Positions 1-8,693 of a stretch of DNA of 29,792 nt are shown piece by piece. The stretch comes from CAZELM01 sp964512995 (GTDB lineage: Bacteria; CSSED10-310): NCBI GenBank assembly GCA_964512995.1, contig CAZELM010000048.1, positions 1 to 29,792 on the forward strand. The letters are read 5' to 3'. Below the pieces are notes generated by a model. That model was not told the origin of the DNA and searched no databases. It was given only the letters and a program-made list of their open reading frames with translations. Positions within the stretch are counted from its first letter, which is position 1. The number at the start of each line of letters is the position of its first letter. A program made the position numbers and the translations under genes.

Positions 1-57
1 CTATTGCCAATTAATTAGAAAATTTCATCCCAAATAATCTGAGAATCAACACCAATT

Positions 58-288
58 TCAAAGCAGGTCAATAAACTCTTCGACTGAAAGTTCCGCCTGC
101 TTCAGTATGTTCATTAAAATAGTTCTATTAAGGTCTTTACTATGGATTGGAATCGTTATTCTTAAATGTCGTTTTTCGGGATGTTTTAATTGAGCGTGAC
201 TGCCTACCTGGTGATGGATATAAAAACCCGCTCGTTTCAGAGCACCGAGTACTTCTTTGGCGGTAATAACTGGTAACTTCGGGCTCAT
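58..288 (-). CDS. hicA: HicA-type mRNA interferase toxin
   Basis: This 76-aa protein has the size and layout of HicA/YcfA toxins, small double-stranded-RNA-binding-fold ribonucleases that cut mRNA when freed from HicB. The N-terminal half carries the family pattern: a Lys/Glu-rich first helix (ITAKEVLGALKRAGF), then the Gly-Ser-His segment GSHAQLKHP holding the conserved catalytic-type His, then a beta strand (LRITIPIHS) and a C-terminal helix ending in EEFIDLL. The ATG directly abuts the TGA stop of the upstream hicB-like gene (TGAATG), so translation is probably coupled. The gene order antitoxin then toxin is one of the two known hic arrangements. Toxin activity is inferred from family membership. 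Confidence 0.9.
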   Translation of the reverse strand: MSPKLPVITAKEVLGALKRAGFYIHHQVGSHAQLKHPEKRHLRITIPIHSKDLNRTILMNILKQAELSVEEFIDLL

Positions 289-540
289 TCAAGCGGCGGT
301 TATTCCAACGTTCAGAACTTCTCGTATCGGTTCCGCTTTAGCATGGCTGGGTTCGGGTATCGTCTCGCCATCCTTCAACATGCCTTCAATGTGGCATTGA
401 ATTGCCTCGTGTGCCATTGTCCGAGCCTCTTCAAGATTTTCACCATAGGTTACAATTCCGGGTAATGAAGGAACAACGACCATGTATCCTCCATCATCAA
501 GCGGTTCAAAAAAAACCAGAAATGAAAATTCTTTTCTCAT
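289..540 (-). CDS. hicB: HicB-type antitoxin
   Basis: This 83-aa protein matches the HicB-like antitoxin fold (partial RNase H-like). The hallmark segments are visible: a first strand (FSFLVFFEPLDDGGYMVVVPSLPGIVTYGENLEEA) with the typical GGY-x-V-x-x-P-x-LPG pattern, then a helix (RTMAHEAIQCHIEGMLKDGETIPEP). It should bind and neutralise the HicA toxin encoded immediately downstream. The protein ends soon after the core domain, so no separate ribbon-helix-helix or HTH DNA-binding domain is evident. If it autoregulates, the palindromes in its promoter must be read by the toxin-antitoxin complex in some other way. The start at 540 has only a weak purine-rich region before it. Confidence 0.9.
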   Translation of the reverse strand: MRKEFSFLVFFEPLDDGGYMVVVPSLPGIVTYGENLEEARTMAHEAIQCHIEGMLKDGETIPEPSHAKAEPIREVLNVGITAA

Positions 541-556
541 TGCTTTTCAGTTCACG

Positions 557-594
557 AAAACATGTTTTAAAAATTCCATCGAGAGTAAGCTTAC
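557..594. promoter_or_regulatory. Two palindromes in the hicBA leader (possible operators)
   Basis: Two perfect palindromes sit between the predicted hicBA start of transcription and the hicB ATG: GTAAGCTTAC at 585-594 and AAAACATGTTTT at 557-568. The first overlaps the expected transcription start. Toxin-antitoxin operons are commonly autorepressed at such sites. The role here is inferred from position and symmetry only. Confidence 0.4.
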
Positions 595-601
595 CTTCTT
601 A

Positions 602-630
602 ATTTTAATGGATTATTCTAAAGCAGTCAA
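602..630 (-). promoter_or_regulatory. Predicted sigma70-type promoter of hicBA
   Basis: On the minus strand TTGACT (630-625) and TAAAAT (607-602) are separated by 17 nt, close to the vegetative consensus. The site lies just past the pcnB stop and points at hicB. Transcription would begin near 595. Confidence 0.6.
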
Positions 631-651
631 TTTAAAGCTTCTTTGTTTTTC

Positions 652-1923
652 TTAGAGCGGAGGCTGTTCTTTTTCGGATCCTTTGGTCCGGGGTTTCCGG
701 GTTGCAGTCAAAATCCGTAAAAGCTGCTTCCGATGGTCCGGTTCCAGGTCGGCTTTTACGATGCGGCTGCGCCATTTCTCCTGTTCGGTCTGCCATAAAT
801 CAGGATTTTGAGCGTTCATCTGCATACTCGCCAGCAGCAATGTCTCAGGAAAGAAATTCCGCCGGATAAATGCCATTGGTTTGAACCGCCGTTGGCTGGA
901 CAACGAGAACCAGCGCTGAGCCAGACATACCTGAACCAGCCGATCCAGATGACTCCGCGGCAAACAGAACCGCTTGGCGAACGGATGGAAACATTCCTCC
1001 ACGCGTTGCCGCAGATCTTCGCCGGATTTGAATCCTTCCGTATGTTTCAGGACCATGTGGATGAACAGAACGGAAAGCAGCAGCGGCGGCGTAAAAGTGG
1101 AGTAGGTCGCATATAGCCGGTCCAACTGCTCCAGATAGCGATAACACACGGCCGCATCTTCGGGATTCTGCCACAGTTGATGCAGGTTCGGGATCATCAC
1201 CTCCATCAGTCCGGTTTCATAAAAAAGCCGGATAGATGGCGCAGCGGCTCCGAATTTCAGCAGATGATAAATCTCCTCGAGATCGCGAGCGGGGGAACAG
1301 CGCAGAATCTCACTGCGATATTTCGCGATCGCCGCCAGGCATTCAGGGCTGATGTCAAAACCGATCCGGGCAGCCACCCGGACCGCTCGAATCATCCGCA
1401 CCGGATCTTCCTGGAACCGGATAGCGGGATCTCCGATCGTCTGCACCAGCCGGTTCTTGAGATCTTCAAGCCCGCCCACATAGTCGATGATGGAATAATC
1501 CGCGATATTGTAAAACAGCCCATTGATGGTGAAATCCCGGCGGAGCGCATCCTCCTCGGGCGTTCCGAACCAGTTCTCCCAGGACTGCAGTAAATCACCA
1601 TCCTGATTGTCATTGGCAGGCGGATTTTTACGAAACGTCGACGTTTCAATGATCTGTTCCTTGAATTTGACATGCACCAGACGGAACCGCCGGCCGATCA
1701 GAATGGCATTCCGGAACAGCTTTCTCACACGGTTGGGAAGCGCATCCGTGGCGACATCGAAATCTTTGGGAGTCCGATTCAGCAGCAGATCCCGCACACT
1801 GCCTCCGACGAGGTATGCCAGGTATCCTGCATTATGCAACCGGTACAATACTTTCAATGCTTCCGAATCGATGTTCTTTCTGGAAATCGTGTGTTTGCTG
1901 CGAGGAAGAATGATAGGCTCCAT
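652..1923 (-). CDS. pcnB: Poly(A) polymerase I (PcnB-type nucleotidyltransferase)
   Basis: This 423-aa class II nucleotidyltransferase adds A residues to RNA 3' ends or, less likely, repairs tRNA CCA ends. The N-terminus is PcnB-like: an HTISRKNID start, the GGSVRD nucleotide-binding motif (residues 40-45), the metal-binding DFD (54-56), and the GRRFRLVHV segment (77-85) that distinguishes bacterial PcnB from CCA-adding enzymes. The flexible PRDF/RRDFTINGL loop and the EDPVRMIRAVR helix follow, and the tail is basic (RKPRTKGSEKE), as in E. coli PcnB. Start ATG at 1923 has GGAG seven bases before it. It lies 4 nt after the stop of the methyltransferase gene, so the two are probably cotranscribed. 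Confidence 0.93.
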   Translation of the reverse strand: MEPIILPRSKHTISRKNIDSEALKVLYRLHNAGYLAYLVGGSVRDLLLNRTPKDFDVATDALPNRVRKLFRNAILIGRRFRLVHVKFKEQIIETSTFRKNPPANDNQDGDLLQSWENWFGTPEEDALRRDFTINGLFYNIADYSIIDYVGGLEDLKNRLVQTIGDPAIRFQEDPVRMIRAVRVAARIGFDISPECLAAIAKYRSEILRCSPARDLEEIYHLLKFGAAAPSIRLFYETGLMEVMIPNLHQLWQNPEDAAVCYRYLEQLDRLYATYSTFTPPLLLSVLFIHMVLKHTEGFKSGEDLRQRVEECFHPFAKRFCLPRSHLDRLVQVCLAQRWFSLSSQRRFKPMAFIRRNFFPETLLLASMQMNAQNPDLWQTEQEKWRSRIVKADLEPDHRKQLLRILTATRKPRTKGSEKEQPPL

Positions 1924-1927
1924 AAGT

Positions 1928-3151
1928 TCACTCCACCATGGATCGATGTGTCAAACGGATAATCTTCGTGTGTTCGGTGATATTCAGAATTTCACGATCG
2001 GCCACCCCATTTTCCACGGTGAGACGGTCGTATCGATGCAATGTCAGAAAGTCTTTGTTTGATCCGGAAAGGTCCCGTTTCTTCAACACGGCACGGTATT
2101 TCATTCCCAATGTCTGTGGATTGGCAATATCATGGGCACAGAGAAATACTTCCACCTTCCCTTTGCTGGGCAGCAGATCGGAGACGACTCTGTACCATCC
2201 GGATGCCCGGAATTGTTGTTCCGAATCCTGCTCCAACAACGGGCCTTTCTGAAGTATGAAAAACGAAAAATTCAATGTCTGCTTGTTCAGACCGGTCAAC
2301 TGATCCACTCGTTCGATAAACGCGGGGGGTTGCCATCTCAATCGATGATGGCACCAATCCGATGCGGAGGTCAAGGCCGGGCAGGCATATTGACCGGGAC
2401 ATGGCGCGATGACGCGGACATTCTGCCCGATCAGCCGCTCCCGGATCACCAGCAGATTCCGGCCGGTCTGCATCAGTGCCGGCTCCATGAGCAGCAGATA
2501 CCCCTGATCCGCAACACACGCCAGAGCATTGTCGATAACCTGCTCCAGCCGATTCGATGGAATCTCGTTCATCATATTCGATACCGTGACCAGAGGAAAC
2601 CGTTCGGAGGGATGATACCGGGTCTGAGCGACATCCCACACATTCAGATGTATCTTTACCGGAACATCAGCATGTTCCCGAAACGATTTTATCATATGAT
2701 TCGCCAGTTTGATAAACTCAGGGCTTCGGTCGATCCCGGATAACTGAATGCTGCTCCGGCACTGATTGCGAATCCGTGCGATCATGGTGCTCAAGAGCAC
2801 GGTTCCGGGTCCGGTTCCCCAATCGAGCATGGCTGGGACATGGCGTATCTCCGGACAGATATGCTCCATGATGTAAATGATTTTCGGGACATTGACCATG
2901 AGATAATAAATGCCATACCCCCGTCGGAACGCATGATCCTCTCCGTATGGGCTGCTTCCAGGGGATATCGAGGAACGGCCGATGAAGATGGCATGGAGAT
3001 TCCGAACGGATCGGGCCACGGATTCCACCAGACGGGGATCATCGAACGTCAGATCCAATGCATCGGCCAGAATGCTCAGCCAGGGTTCTTCCCACCGGAA
3101 CACCACCGGATTCTCCGGCACTGGATCGCTCGATTCCCTGAACGTACGCAT
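1928..3151 (-). CDS. Rsm22-type SAM-dependent methyltransferase
   Basis: This 407-aa protein resembles the Rsm22/METTL17 family, methyltransferase-like factors bound to the small ribosomal subunit. The SAM-binding glycine motif LDWGTGPGT is at about residues 109-117, followed by the acidic-loop region (GIDRSPEF) and MEPALM. The C-terminal half has the family's cysteine pattern, CPGQYAC (C251, C257), DWCHH (C267) and a later Cys near 338 (VFLCAHD). In mitochondrial METTL17 the equivalent cysteines hold a 4Fe-4S cluster; cluster binding here is inferred. It starts 3 nt after the upstream glycosyltransferase stop and ends 4 nt before pcnB, linking it to an RNA-metabolism pair. Whether it still methylates rRNA cannot be seen. 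Confidence 0.8.
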   Translation of the reverse strand: MRTFRESSDPVPENPVVFRWEEPWLSILADALDLTFDDPRLVESVARSVRNLHAIFIGRSSISPGSSPYGEDHAFRRGYGIYYLMVNVPKIIYIMEHICPEIRHVPAMLDWGTGPGTVLLSTMIARIRNQCRSSIQLSGIDRSPEFIKLANHMIKSFREHADVPVKIHLNVWDVAQTRYHPSERFPLVTVSNMMNEIPSNRLEQVIDNALACVADQGYLLLMEPALMQTGRNLLVIRERLIGQNVRVIAPCPGQYACPALTSASDWCHHRLRWQPPAFIERVDQLTGLNKQTLNFSFFILQKGPLLEQDSEQQFRASGWYRVVSDLLPSKGKVEVFLCAHDIANPQTLGMKYRAVLKKRDLSGSNKDFLTLHRYDRLTVENGVADREILNITEHTKIIRLTHRSMVE

Positions 3152-3154
3152 GGT

Positions 3155-5251
3155 CTAACGGCCCCGCTCGACCACGGTGTATCTGATGTTCCACGGCTGA
3201 CCGGCATCGGTATCCTGCCACTCCACCCTGAAAAATCGTTTTCTCAACACCTCATTGACCGTCGTGATTTCATTGACGTTCTGAAGATCATGGAACACGG
3301 CAAACGGCGGCTGGACATCGCTGAGTCTCTGAATGGCCTGCTGATCCAATGGTTTGAAATAGAGCACACGATCTTTGACACCATACTCCCATAAAATGAG
3401 GTTGGCGCATTCCATATACGTGTCCGCTCGCTGGATATATATGATCATCATGTCCTTCGGCAGTGTCCGGCAGACGCGGACCAGCTCGCTGGTCGTCCCT
3501 TCCCCATAGCCATGATTCCGCACGATCACGTTGTACTGCACATTGATGACGCTCCACAATGCAGACACGATCACCATTCCGATCCAGCCATCAGATATGA
3601 TCGGTGGAGCGGCTGAGCGGATCGTTTTCAGGCGGTCTGCCACCCGTTCGAGCGGAATAGCGGAAAAAAACGCCAGCCATGGAGCGAAAAACAGCAGGCG
3701 CGTCAGCGGCGGCCGGTCATACGGAGATGTCGCTCCGATCAGAATCGTGCAGATGATATAGGATGCCATCAGAAACCGGCTGTCCCATCGCCGGAACAGG
3801 CTCCCCAGAACAATCCAGAATCCGATCAGTGCCAGCAATCCCGAAATCGGGTCCATGACGGGATTGGACATGAGATGATGCGGCATATGATACCATACAC
3901 CAAACACCAATGTTTTCACCCAATGATGGAAAAACCGGCTGGACAGCCCACTGGACCGGAACCATTTCTGGATGGCAAACGAGACATCCTGTGATTCTAT
4001 GGTTTCACCACCCGTCACTGCGGTCTGGCTGATCATGTTGGAGATAATGCTGTCCAGATTCATCAGGACCGGGATGAGCGTGATTCCGATACCCGTACAG
4101 ACGGCGATGGTCCGCATCCGGTCTTTCCCGGCGAGCGGGAGTTTTCCGGCACACACGGCCATCAACACCAGCAACAGGGGTGTGATCCGGGCGGGATAAT
4201 ACGTGTACCATCCCAATCCGGAGATGGTACCGGCCAGGAAATACCCGAACAAACTCCGCTGCGTCATGGACCAGGCTCCCACTCCCAGGGCGGCTGTCAG
4301 TACGGGGTATACCTGCGCGTTGTTATAGCCATAATGCGCAAAGGTGATGGCGATCTGCGAACTCCCATAAAAAATCATCGTCATCCATGCGAACCGCTTA
4401 CCGAACACCGTCCGGCCGAACAGGTACAGAAACGGGAGCGACAGGCTGAATGCGGCAACAGAAGACAGGCGCCAGCCGAATACGTTCCGCCCGAAGAGCT
4501 TCATGAACAGAGCCTGATAGTATGACGAGAGCACCGGGTGATAATCAAAGACGCCGAATTCCGACAGGATGAAACGGTCGGACAGATTGCCCCGGATCAC
4601 ATTCTCCGCAAACTCGAAAAAATAGCTCTCATCCGGCGTGCCGCCCCACCGCCAGTGATCGATGTCATATCCTACCAGGATCAGATGCAGCATGGTGAAC
4701 AGAGCCACCCATCGCCATTCCCGAAGATCGGGGAACCGGGAAACGATCGGGGTATTGCGAATTCTGTCCCACAGATAATACCCGATTCCGGTGCAAAGTA
4801 CCGCAGCCACCCAGACAGCCACCGACTCTGATCCCGGAGTCTCCGAGGATAACAGCCATGCGGATCCCAGCGCGAGAGACCCGCCAACGCTCAGACAGAT
4901 CGTGACCGGAATCCGCCGGATCAGACCAACGACCGGCCGGATGGGTTGCGGAAGCACGGGCGAAGATGGCCGGGGAATCGCTCCCAGGCATACTGCCATG
5001 GTCAATGTCCCAAGACCCATCACCATGAGGGGGAAGACCACGCCATGGGCATACACGCTGGCAGCGATGCCCATCAGATATTCCCCGGTGACTCCCAGAT
5101 GGTCAACCATAAATGGAATGAAATGCGCTGGATTCTGCAATCCCCAGAATGCAGCGATGGTGGTGATCAGTGCGATACCGAATACCAGTGGTCTCAGGCG
5201 ATTCCGAAACATGTTATCCGGCAGGTGACACCCGATTCGGACCGGCGTCAC
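3155..5251 (-). CDS. GT39/ArnT-like polyprenyl-phosphate-sugar glycosyltransferase
   Basis: This polytopic membrane protein of up to 698 aa has about a dozen hydrophobic segments and the layout of GT-C transferases, which use lipid-phosphate sugars to glycosylate proteins or lipids on the outer face of the inner membrane. The first large loop carries a Pro-Asp-Glu-Ser motif (D207, E208), matching the catalytic acidic pair of the PMT_2/ArnT group, followed by FDYHPVLSSYYQALFMKLFG and a typical GWRLSSVAAF helix. The C-terminal soluble part (VRVCRTLPKDMMIIYIQ onwards) is the usual extracytoplasmic domain. The start is uncertain: GTG at 5251 has no clear ribosome site, and ATG at 5212 just before the first membrane helix is equally possible. 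The substrate is unknown. Confidence 0.75.
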   Translation of the reverse strand: MTPVRIGCHLPDNMFRNRLRPLVFGIALITTIAAFWGLQNPAHFIPFMVDHLGVTGEYLMGIAASVYAHGVVFPLMVMGLGTLTMAVCLGAIPRPSSPVLPQPIRPVVGLIRRIPVTICLSVGGSLALGSAWLLSSETPGSESVAVWVAAVLCTGIGYYLWDRIRNTPIVSRFPDLREWRWVALFTMLHLILVGYDIDHWRWGGTPDESYFFEFAENVIRGNLSDRFILSEFGVFDYHPVLSSYYQALFMKLFGRNVFGWRLSSVAAFSLSLPFLYLFGRTVFGKRFAWMTMIFYGSSQIAITFAHYGYNNAQVYPVLTAALGVGAWSMTQRSLFGYFLAGTISGLGWYTYYPARITPLLLVLMAVCAGKLPLAGKDRMRTIAVCTGIGITLIPVLMNLDSIISNMISQTAVTGGETIESQDVSFAIQKWFRSSGLSSRFFHHWVKTLVFGVWYHMPHHLMSNPVMDPISGLLALIGFWIVLGSLFRRWDSRFLMASYIICTILIGATSPYDRPPLTRLLFFAPWLAFFSAIPLERVADRLKTIRSAAPPIISDGWIGMVIVSALWSVINVQYNVIVRNHGYGEGTTSELVRVCRTLPKDMMIIYIQRADTYMECANLILWEYGVKDRVLYFKPLDQQAIQRLSDVQPPFAVFHDLQNVNEITTVNEVLRKRFFRVEWQDTDAGQPWNIRYTVVERGR

Positions 5252-5317
5252 GGTGCAGGGAAAGGGAACGTGATGAATTCATTGGTGGTCACGAAGCCAG
5301 TCGTGGCATGGATGATG

Positions 5318-5932
5318 TCACTCCACCAGATGGAGCCAGTTCCCGAGAAGGAATTGGATCCGGCCGATCAGGAGGCTGACGCGTGCCATGACCGTATAGC
5401 CGAACGACGCACCGAACCCGATCATGATTACCCATATCCCGAACGTCGCGGCCTTGCCGACAGCCCCGCGATGCTCCAGCGAAAAGAAAAAATAAACCAG
5501 GGCGGCAACGACCATGATGACGACCAGGAAGTTGTTCCAGCCCTGATACGAATTGAACTGGATGGGAAGGATGGTGCCTTCGACCTGCCTCAGAACAAAT
5601 GTTTGCAGAGATAACGGAATGGTGATTCCCGAACCGATCCCGATGTACAGGGAAAGCGGGTATCGGGAGATCCAGCCATACTTGCTGCTGAATCGGAAGT
5701 ACATCATGATGCCCAGCAATCCCGGAATGATATACCACCATTTCCCTTCATCCACGATGGGAACCCAGAATTTGGGCAGAAGGCTGGTCCAGATCAGCAG
5801 AATGGTGAAATACCCGGCTGCAATGCCCACGACAATCGATTCGGCGATCTTGTAGAGCGGATTATCTTTGTACAGAAAGGAGAATATGCAGATCGTAAAA
5901 AATGCGGCAATGGTGTTCCACATCATTTCCAT
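5318..5932 (-). CDS. Uncharacterised polytopic membrane protein (MutL cluster)
   Basis: This 204-aa protein has about six hydrophobic segments (for example TIAAFFTICIFSFL, SIVVGIAAGYFTILLIW, WWYIIPGLLGIMMYF and FGIWVIMIGFGASFGYTVMA). I do not recognise a named family. It is the most downstream of the small membrane proteins grouped with the MutL-like ATPase gene. The start at 5932 has AGAGGAA seven bases upstream and overlaps the end of the preceding gene by 10 nt. Two further ATGs follow within that overlap. It is probably a subunit of a membrane complex with its neighbours; this is inferred from operon position only. Confidence 0.7.
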   Translation of the reverse strand: MEMMWNTIAAFFTICIFSFLYKDNPLYKIAESIVVGIAAGYFTILLIWTSLLPKFWVPIVDEGKWWYIIPGLLGIMMYFRFSSKYGWISRYPLSLYIGIGSGITIPLSLQTFVLRQVEGTILPIQFNSYQGWNNFLVVIMVVAALVYFFFSLEHRGAVGKAATFGIWVIMIGFGASFGYTVMARVSLLIGRIQFLLGNWLHLVE

Positions 5933-6816
5933 GGGGCAGTTCCTCTCTGTTTTCGCAGGAAAAAGGCGATATTCCCGACGAGTGTCAGTCCCACGATGAG
6001 GATATGAACGAAATTCTGGACATTCATCCCCTGGATCGCCCGTTTGTGCGCGCCAATCCGCTCGTATTCGTCCCAGAGAAGCGTTTCATATTCGGCGGCT
6101 CCCTTGAGCCCGGCGATGAGTCCGAACAGTTGTTTGGCCTGAAGGTTCGCGTAGTATTGCGGGCCGGATACCGCGGTCACGGCCAGAGCGAGCGGTATTT
6201 TATATCGCTCATGCGCATTGGAAAGCCAGAAATTGGACACGTTGCCGCCGCCGATCTGAATGATCGCTCCCAGGTCGTTGTAGTTATGGATATCTTTCAT
6301 CATGGGAATATCATCCAGTTTGGTATTATAGAAATCCGCCGGATAACTGATCCGGAAATCCTGGCCGATGGAGAGGATGACCACTCCAAAGTATGGCTTA
6401 TATCCCAGATAGACGTAATCGATACCGCGCTGTTTGTTGTATTCTTTGGAGATGGAGGTGGTAAGCATTTCCGCCATGGCTGCACCGTCCTGGGACATCG
6501 TCGCGACAATCACGCGGAGATTTTTCCGGAACATGTGCCGTAGGAGCGCCTGTGCCTGTGGTTCGTTCTCCGCGGATGTCTGGGGATCATAGTCCGCGGC
6601 CAGCAGCACGGGCTTTCCTTCCGGAAGGGTCTCGATGAAATCGTAGATGGATTTCACTTCCGGTGTAACGGTCACTTTCAGTTTGGCGGGAGAGATAAAT
6701 GGGATGATGACGGACAGGAATACAAACAGATAGATCACGCGCCGGTCAATATTCAGCAACATGTCCATGAAACGTGAGAGTTGATCTTGGTGCTGTGATG
6801 ATGTGGAATGTGCCAT
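5923..6816 (-). CDS. Membrane-anchored protein with alpha/beta extracytoplasmic domain (MutL cluster)
   Basis: This 297-aa protein has one hydrophobic helix near each end (about 24-42, VIYLFVFLSVIIPFI, and about 270-288, VHILIVGLTLVGNIAFFL). Between them is a soluble domain of roughly 220 residues with alternating strands and helices (GKPVLLAADYDPQTSAENEPQ, NLRVIVATMSQDGAAMAEML, YVYLGYKPYFGVVILSIGQDF), suggesting a Rossmann-like fold. ATG 6816 is chosen because it overlaps the upstream TAA by one base (TAATG). The longer open frame upstream only shadows the neighbouring gene. I recognise no characterised family; the domain may sense or bind something at the membrane. Confidence 0.75.
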   Translation of the reverse strand: MAHSTSSQHQDQLSRFMDMLLNIDRRVIYLFVFLSVIIPFISPAKLKVTVTPEVKSIYDFIETLPEGKPVLLAADYDPQTSAENEPQAQALLRHMFRKNLRVIVATMSQDGAAMAEMLTTSISKEYNKQRGIDYVYLGYKPYFGVVILSIGQDFRISYPADFYNTKLDDIPMMKDIHNYNDLGAIIQIGGGNVSNFWLSNAHERYKIPLALAVTAVSGPQYYANLQAKQLFGLIAGLKGAAEYETLLWDEYERIGAHKRAIQGMNVQNFVHILIVGLTLVGNIAFFLRKQRGTAPWK

Positions 6817-7439
6817 TATTCCATCCCCATATACGAACGCTCGATGCCGAGGACAATTTTCATGGCGGTTGCGGCGGCTCCCAACCCCAGACCGATCATG
6901 ATTGCCCGTTGAGCTGCCATATTGGGTATCTCCATGATCCATGCTGCAAGTTTGGGAATGAAGGGATGAATGGCCTCGCCGATGGGAACGCGGCCGATCA
7001 TCACGATGATGGCTGACATCAGAACGATCGTAGCCAGCAGATTCCGTGCCCGGAATGCCCGATAGGCCGCGGATGCGATATAGAATGCAAGCAGAGAGAA
7101 CATGGTGGCCTGGATGGGTATGTAGACGAATTCAAATAATTTCATGAAGAAAGAACCATTTTCCAGGCAGGTGGGCGTATATCCCAGGATGAGCATGGTG
7201 AACAGACTGACGAGCGCGATCAGGGAATATCCCCATCCGGGTGATCTTCGTTTCACCTTTTCCACCTGAAGATTGACCATGGAATAGATTCCCAGGGGCA
7301 TGGCGAAGATCCCGATGATGATCAGCCAGTCCAGTGCATTGGTATAGAATGCGTCGCTGACCGGATGCGGGGAGAAGTACTGAAACGTGAGAAGTATTCC
7401 AGTGATGGATACGATGAACATGGGCAGTTTACGTTTCAC
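6816..7439 (-). CDS. Uncharacterised polytopic membrane protein (MutL cluster)
   Basis: This 207-aa protein has about five or six membrane segments: an N-terminal one (FIVSITGILLTFQYF), WLIIIGIFAMPLGIYSMV, YSLIALVSLFTMLILGY, PIQATMFSLLAFYIASAAYRAF, LLATIVLMSAIIVMIG and a final glycine-rich helix (AIMIGLGLGAAATAMKIVLG). The start is a GTG at 7439 preceded by GAGG; its stop shares one base with the next ATG. It lies 9 nt downstream of the FN3-transmembrane protein. The arrangement suggests a fixed stoichiometric membrane complex. No function can be assigned from the sequence. Confidence 0.72.
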   Translation of the reverse strand: MKRKLPMFIVSITGILLTFQYFSPHPVSDAFYTNALDWLIIIGIFAMPLGIYSMVNLQVEKVKRRSPGWGYSLIALVSLFTMLILGYTPTCLENGSFFMKLFEFVYIPIQATMFSLLAFYIASAAYRAFRARNLLATIVLMSAIIVMIGRVPIGEAIHPFIPKLAAWIMEIPNMAAQRAIMIGLGLGAAATAMKIVLGIERSYMGME

Positions 7440-7448
7440 AAAAGGACC

Positions 7449-8681
7449 TCATACTTCTGTAGTGATCAGATCTTTGAGCCAGTGGATATCGAATGTCATC
7501 AGAGCCACGCCGAACAGGATCAGGATCATGATGATCGCTTTGGCCCAATCCTGCGCTTTCAGTGCGCCCAGAAGGAGGGGATCCCGGCCCAGATAGGCGG
7601 ACGCCGCGTATAATTCTTCACCGATCAGCGTATAGTCGCATGTCGTGACAAAGAATGGCAGTTGAGCGACTTCATCGGTCCCGGCGACCTGAATCGAGCC
7701 TGCGAGGTTTCCTGTTTCCGAGAGGAGCAATGATTCCGCATAGAATTTCCCGAAATAACAATTGGTGGCCGTCTTTTCGCGCAGGATCAGGCCGTTGACC
7801 GCAGCGACGTACGCGAACTGCATGGACGTTACATAAAACACCATATGGTCGCTGTATGCGTCCGGGTGACCGGCCTCGATATAGGAACTTTTCACGGTCT
7901 CCTGCGCGATGGTCATGACAATGGGTTCATAACAGGGAACGATCAGATCGGTGCGGTATTCCGCGGTTTTTTTTGCGACACGAGCCAGAATTGTGTACGA
8001 CGCGATCGTGGCAATATCGCCGGGATCACCCAGACCGAGCACATATAAAATCGGCCGGCCCATCTCGGTCGCCCGTCCGATCGCATTGTCGATTTCGCTC
8101 ATGCCCGCGATCGGCCGCACAAACATCTCCCGACCACGGCGGGATAATTCAATGAACAGGACAACCAGGACAAAGAAAAGAATGGATATCACCAGAGTAG
8201 GCGCTTTTCCGGTATGGAACCATTGGGCTTGCGCCTGGACCGGACCGGCGATGCCGGATGCCGCGGTCCGCTGATCCATCCCCAATGCTTCGACCTGATA
8301 ATAATACGATTTTCCCCGGCTGAACGGAGCGGGAGCTGCTGATGTTGCTTCGGACTCGCCGGTGGCCGATTCCGGGCTGTCTCCATTGGACTTCTTCTTT
8401 TCGTCCGAGAAGGTATAAATTCCTGCTGCCACTGTGCCCACAGGCAAAAACGGTCCGTCCTTGTTTTCTGCTCGAAGTATCGTATAGCTCTGAACGAGAC
8501 CGGCATTTTCGTCCGGAGATTTTTCCCATTGGAGTTCGATGGCGGTGCCATCGTCATTGGGTCTGTCGATGGCGGAAAGATTTCGGGGAGGCTGCTGTGC
8601 TTCGACAACAGAAATGGAGCACCCGATGCTGATCAGAAGGACCACAATCCACATGGGAACGAACCGGCATCTGTTTGCCAT
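7449..8681 (-). CDS. Secreted-N-terminus FN3 protein with transmembrane helix and cytosolic domain (DUF6754-like)
   Basis: This 410-aa protein has a signal peptide (about 1-28), then a fibronectin type III-like region (about 30-150; PPRNLSAIDRPND, ELQWEKSPDEN, YYYQVEALG) with a low-complexity Ser/Glu insert. A transmembrane helix follows (about 163-182, LVISILFFVLVVLFIEL), then a conserved soluble domain starting RRGREMFVRPIAGMSEID and containing GRPILYVLGLGD and SSYIEAGHPDAY, then a final membrane helix (AIIMILILFGVALMTF). By recall the soluble domain resembles the family labelled DUF6754; I could not check this. Start ATG 8681 has AAGGAG eight bases upstream. Topology places the conserved domain on the cytosolic side, where the MutL-like ATPase would be. 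Confidence 0.78.
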   Translation of the reverse strand: MANRCRFVPMWIVVLLISIGCSISVVEAQQPPRNLSAIDRPNDDGTAIELQWEKSPDENAGLVQSYTILRAENKDGPFLPVGTVAAGIYTFSDEKKKSNGDSPESATGESEATSAAPAPFSRGKSYYYQVEALGMDQRTAASGIAGPVQAQAQWFHTGKAPTLVISILFFVLVVLFIELSRRGREMFVRPIAGMSEIDNAIGRATEMGRPILYVLGLGDPGDIATIASYTILARVAKKTAEYRTDLIVPCYEPIVMTIAQETVKSSYIEAGHPDAYSDHMVFYVTSMQFAYVAAVNGLILREKTATNCYFGKFYAESLLLSETGNLAGSIQVAGTDEVAQLPFFVTTCDYTLIGEELYAASAYLGRDPLLLGALKAQDWAKAIIMILILFGVALMTFDIHWLKDLITTEV

Positions 8682-8693
8682 GAGCAGGGCTCC

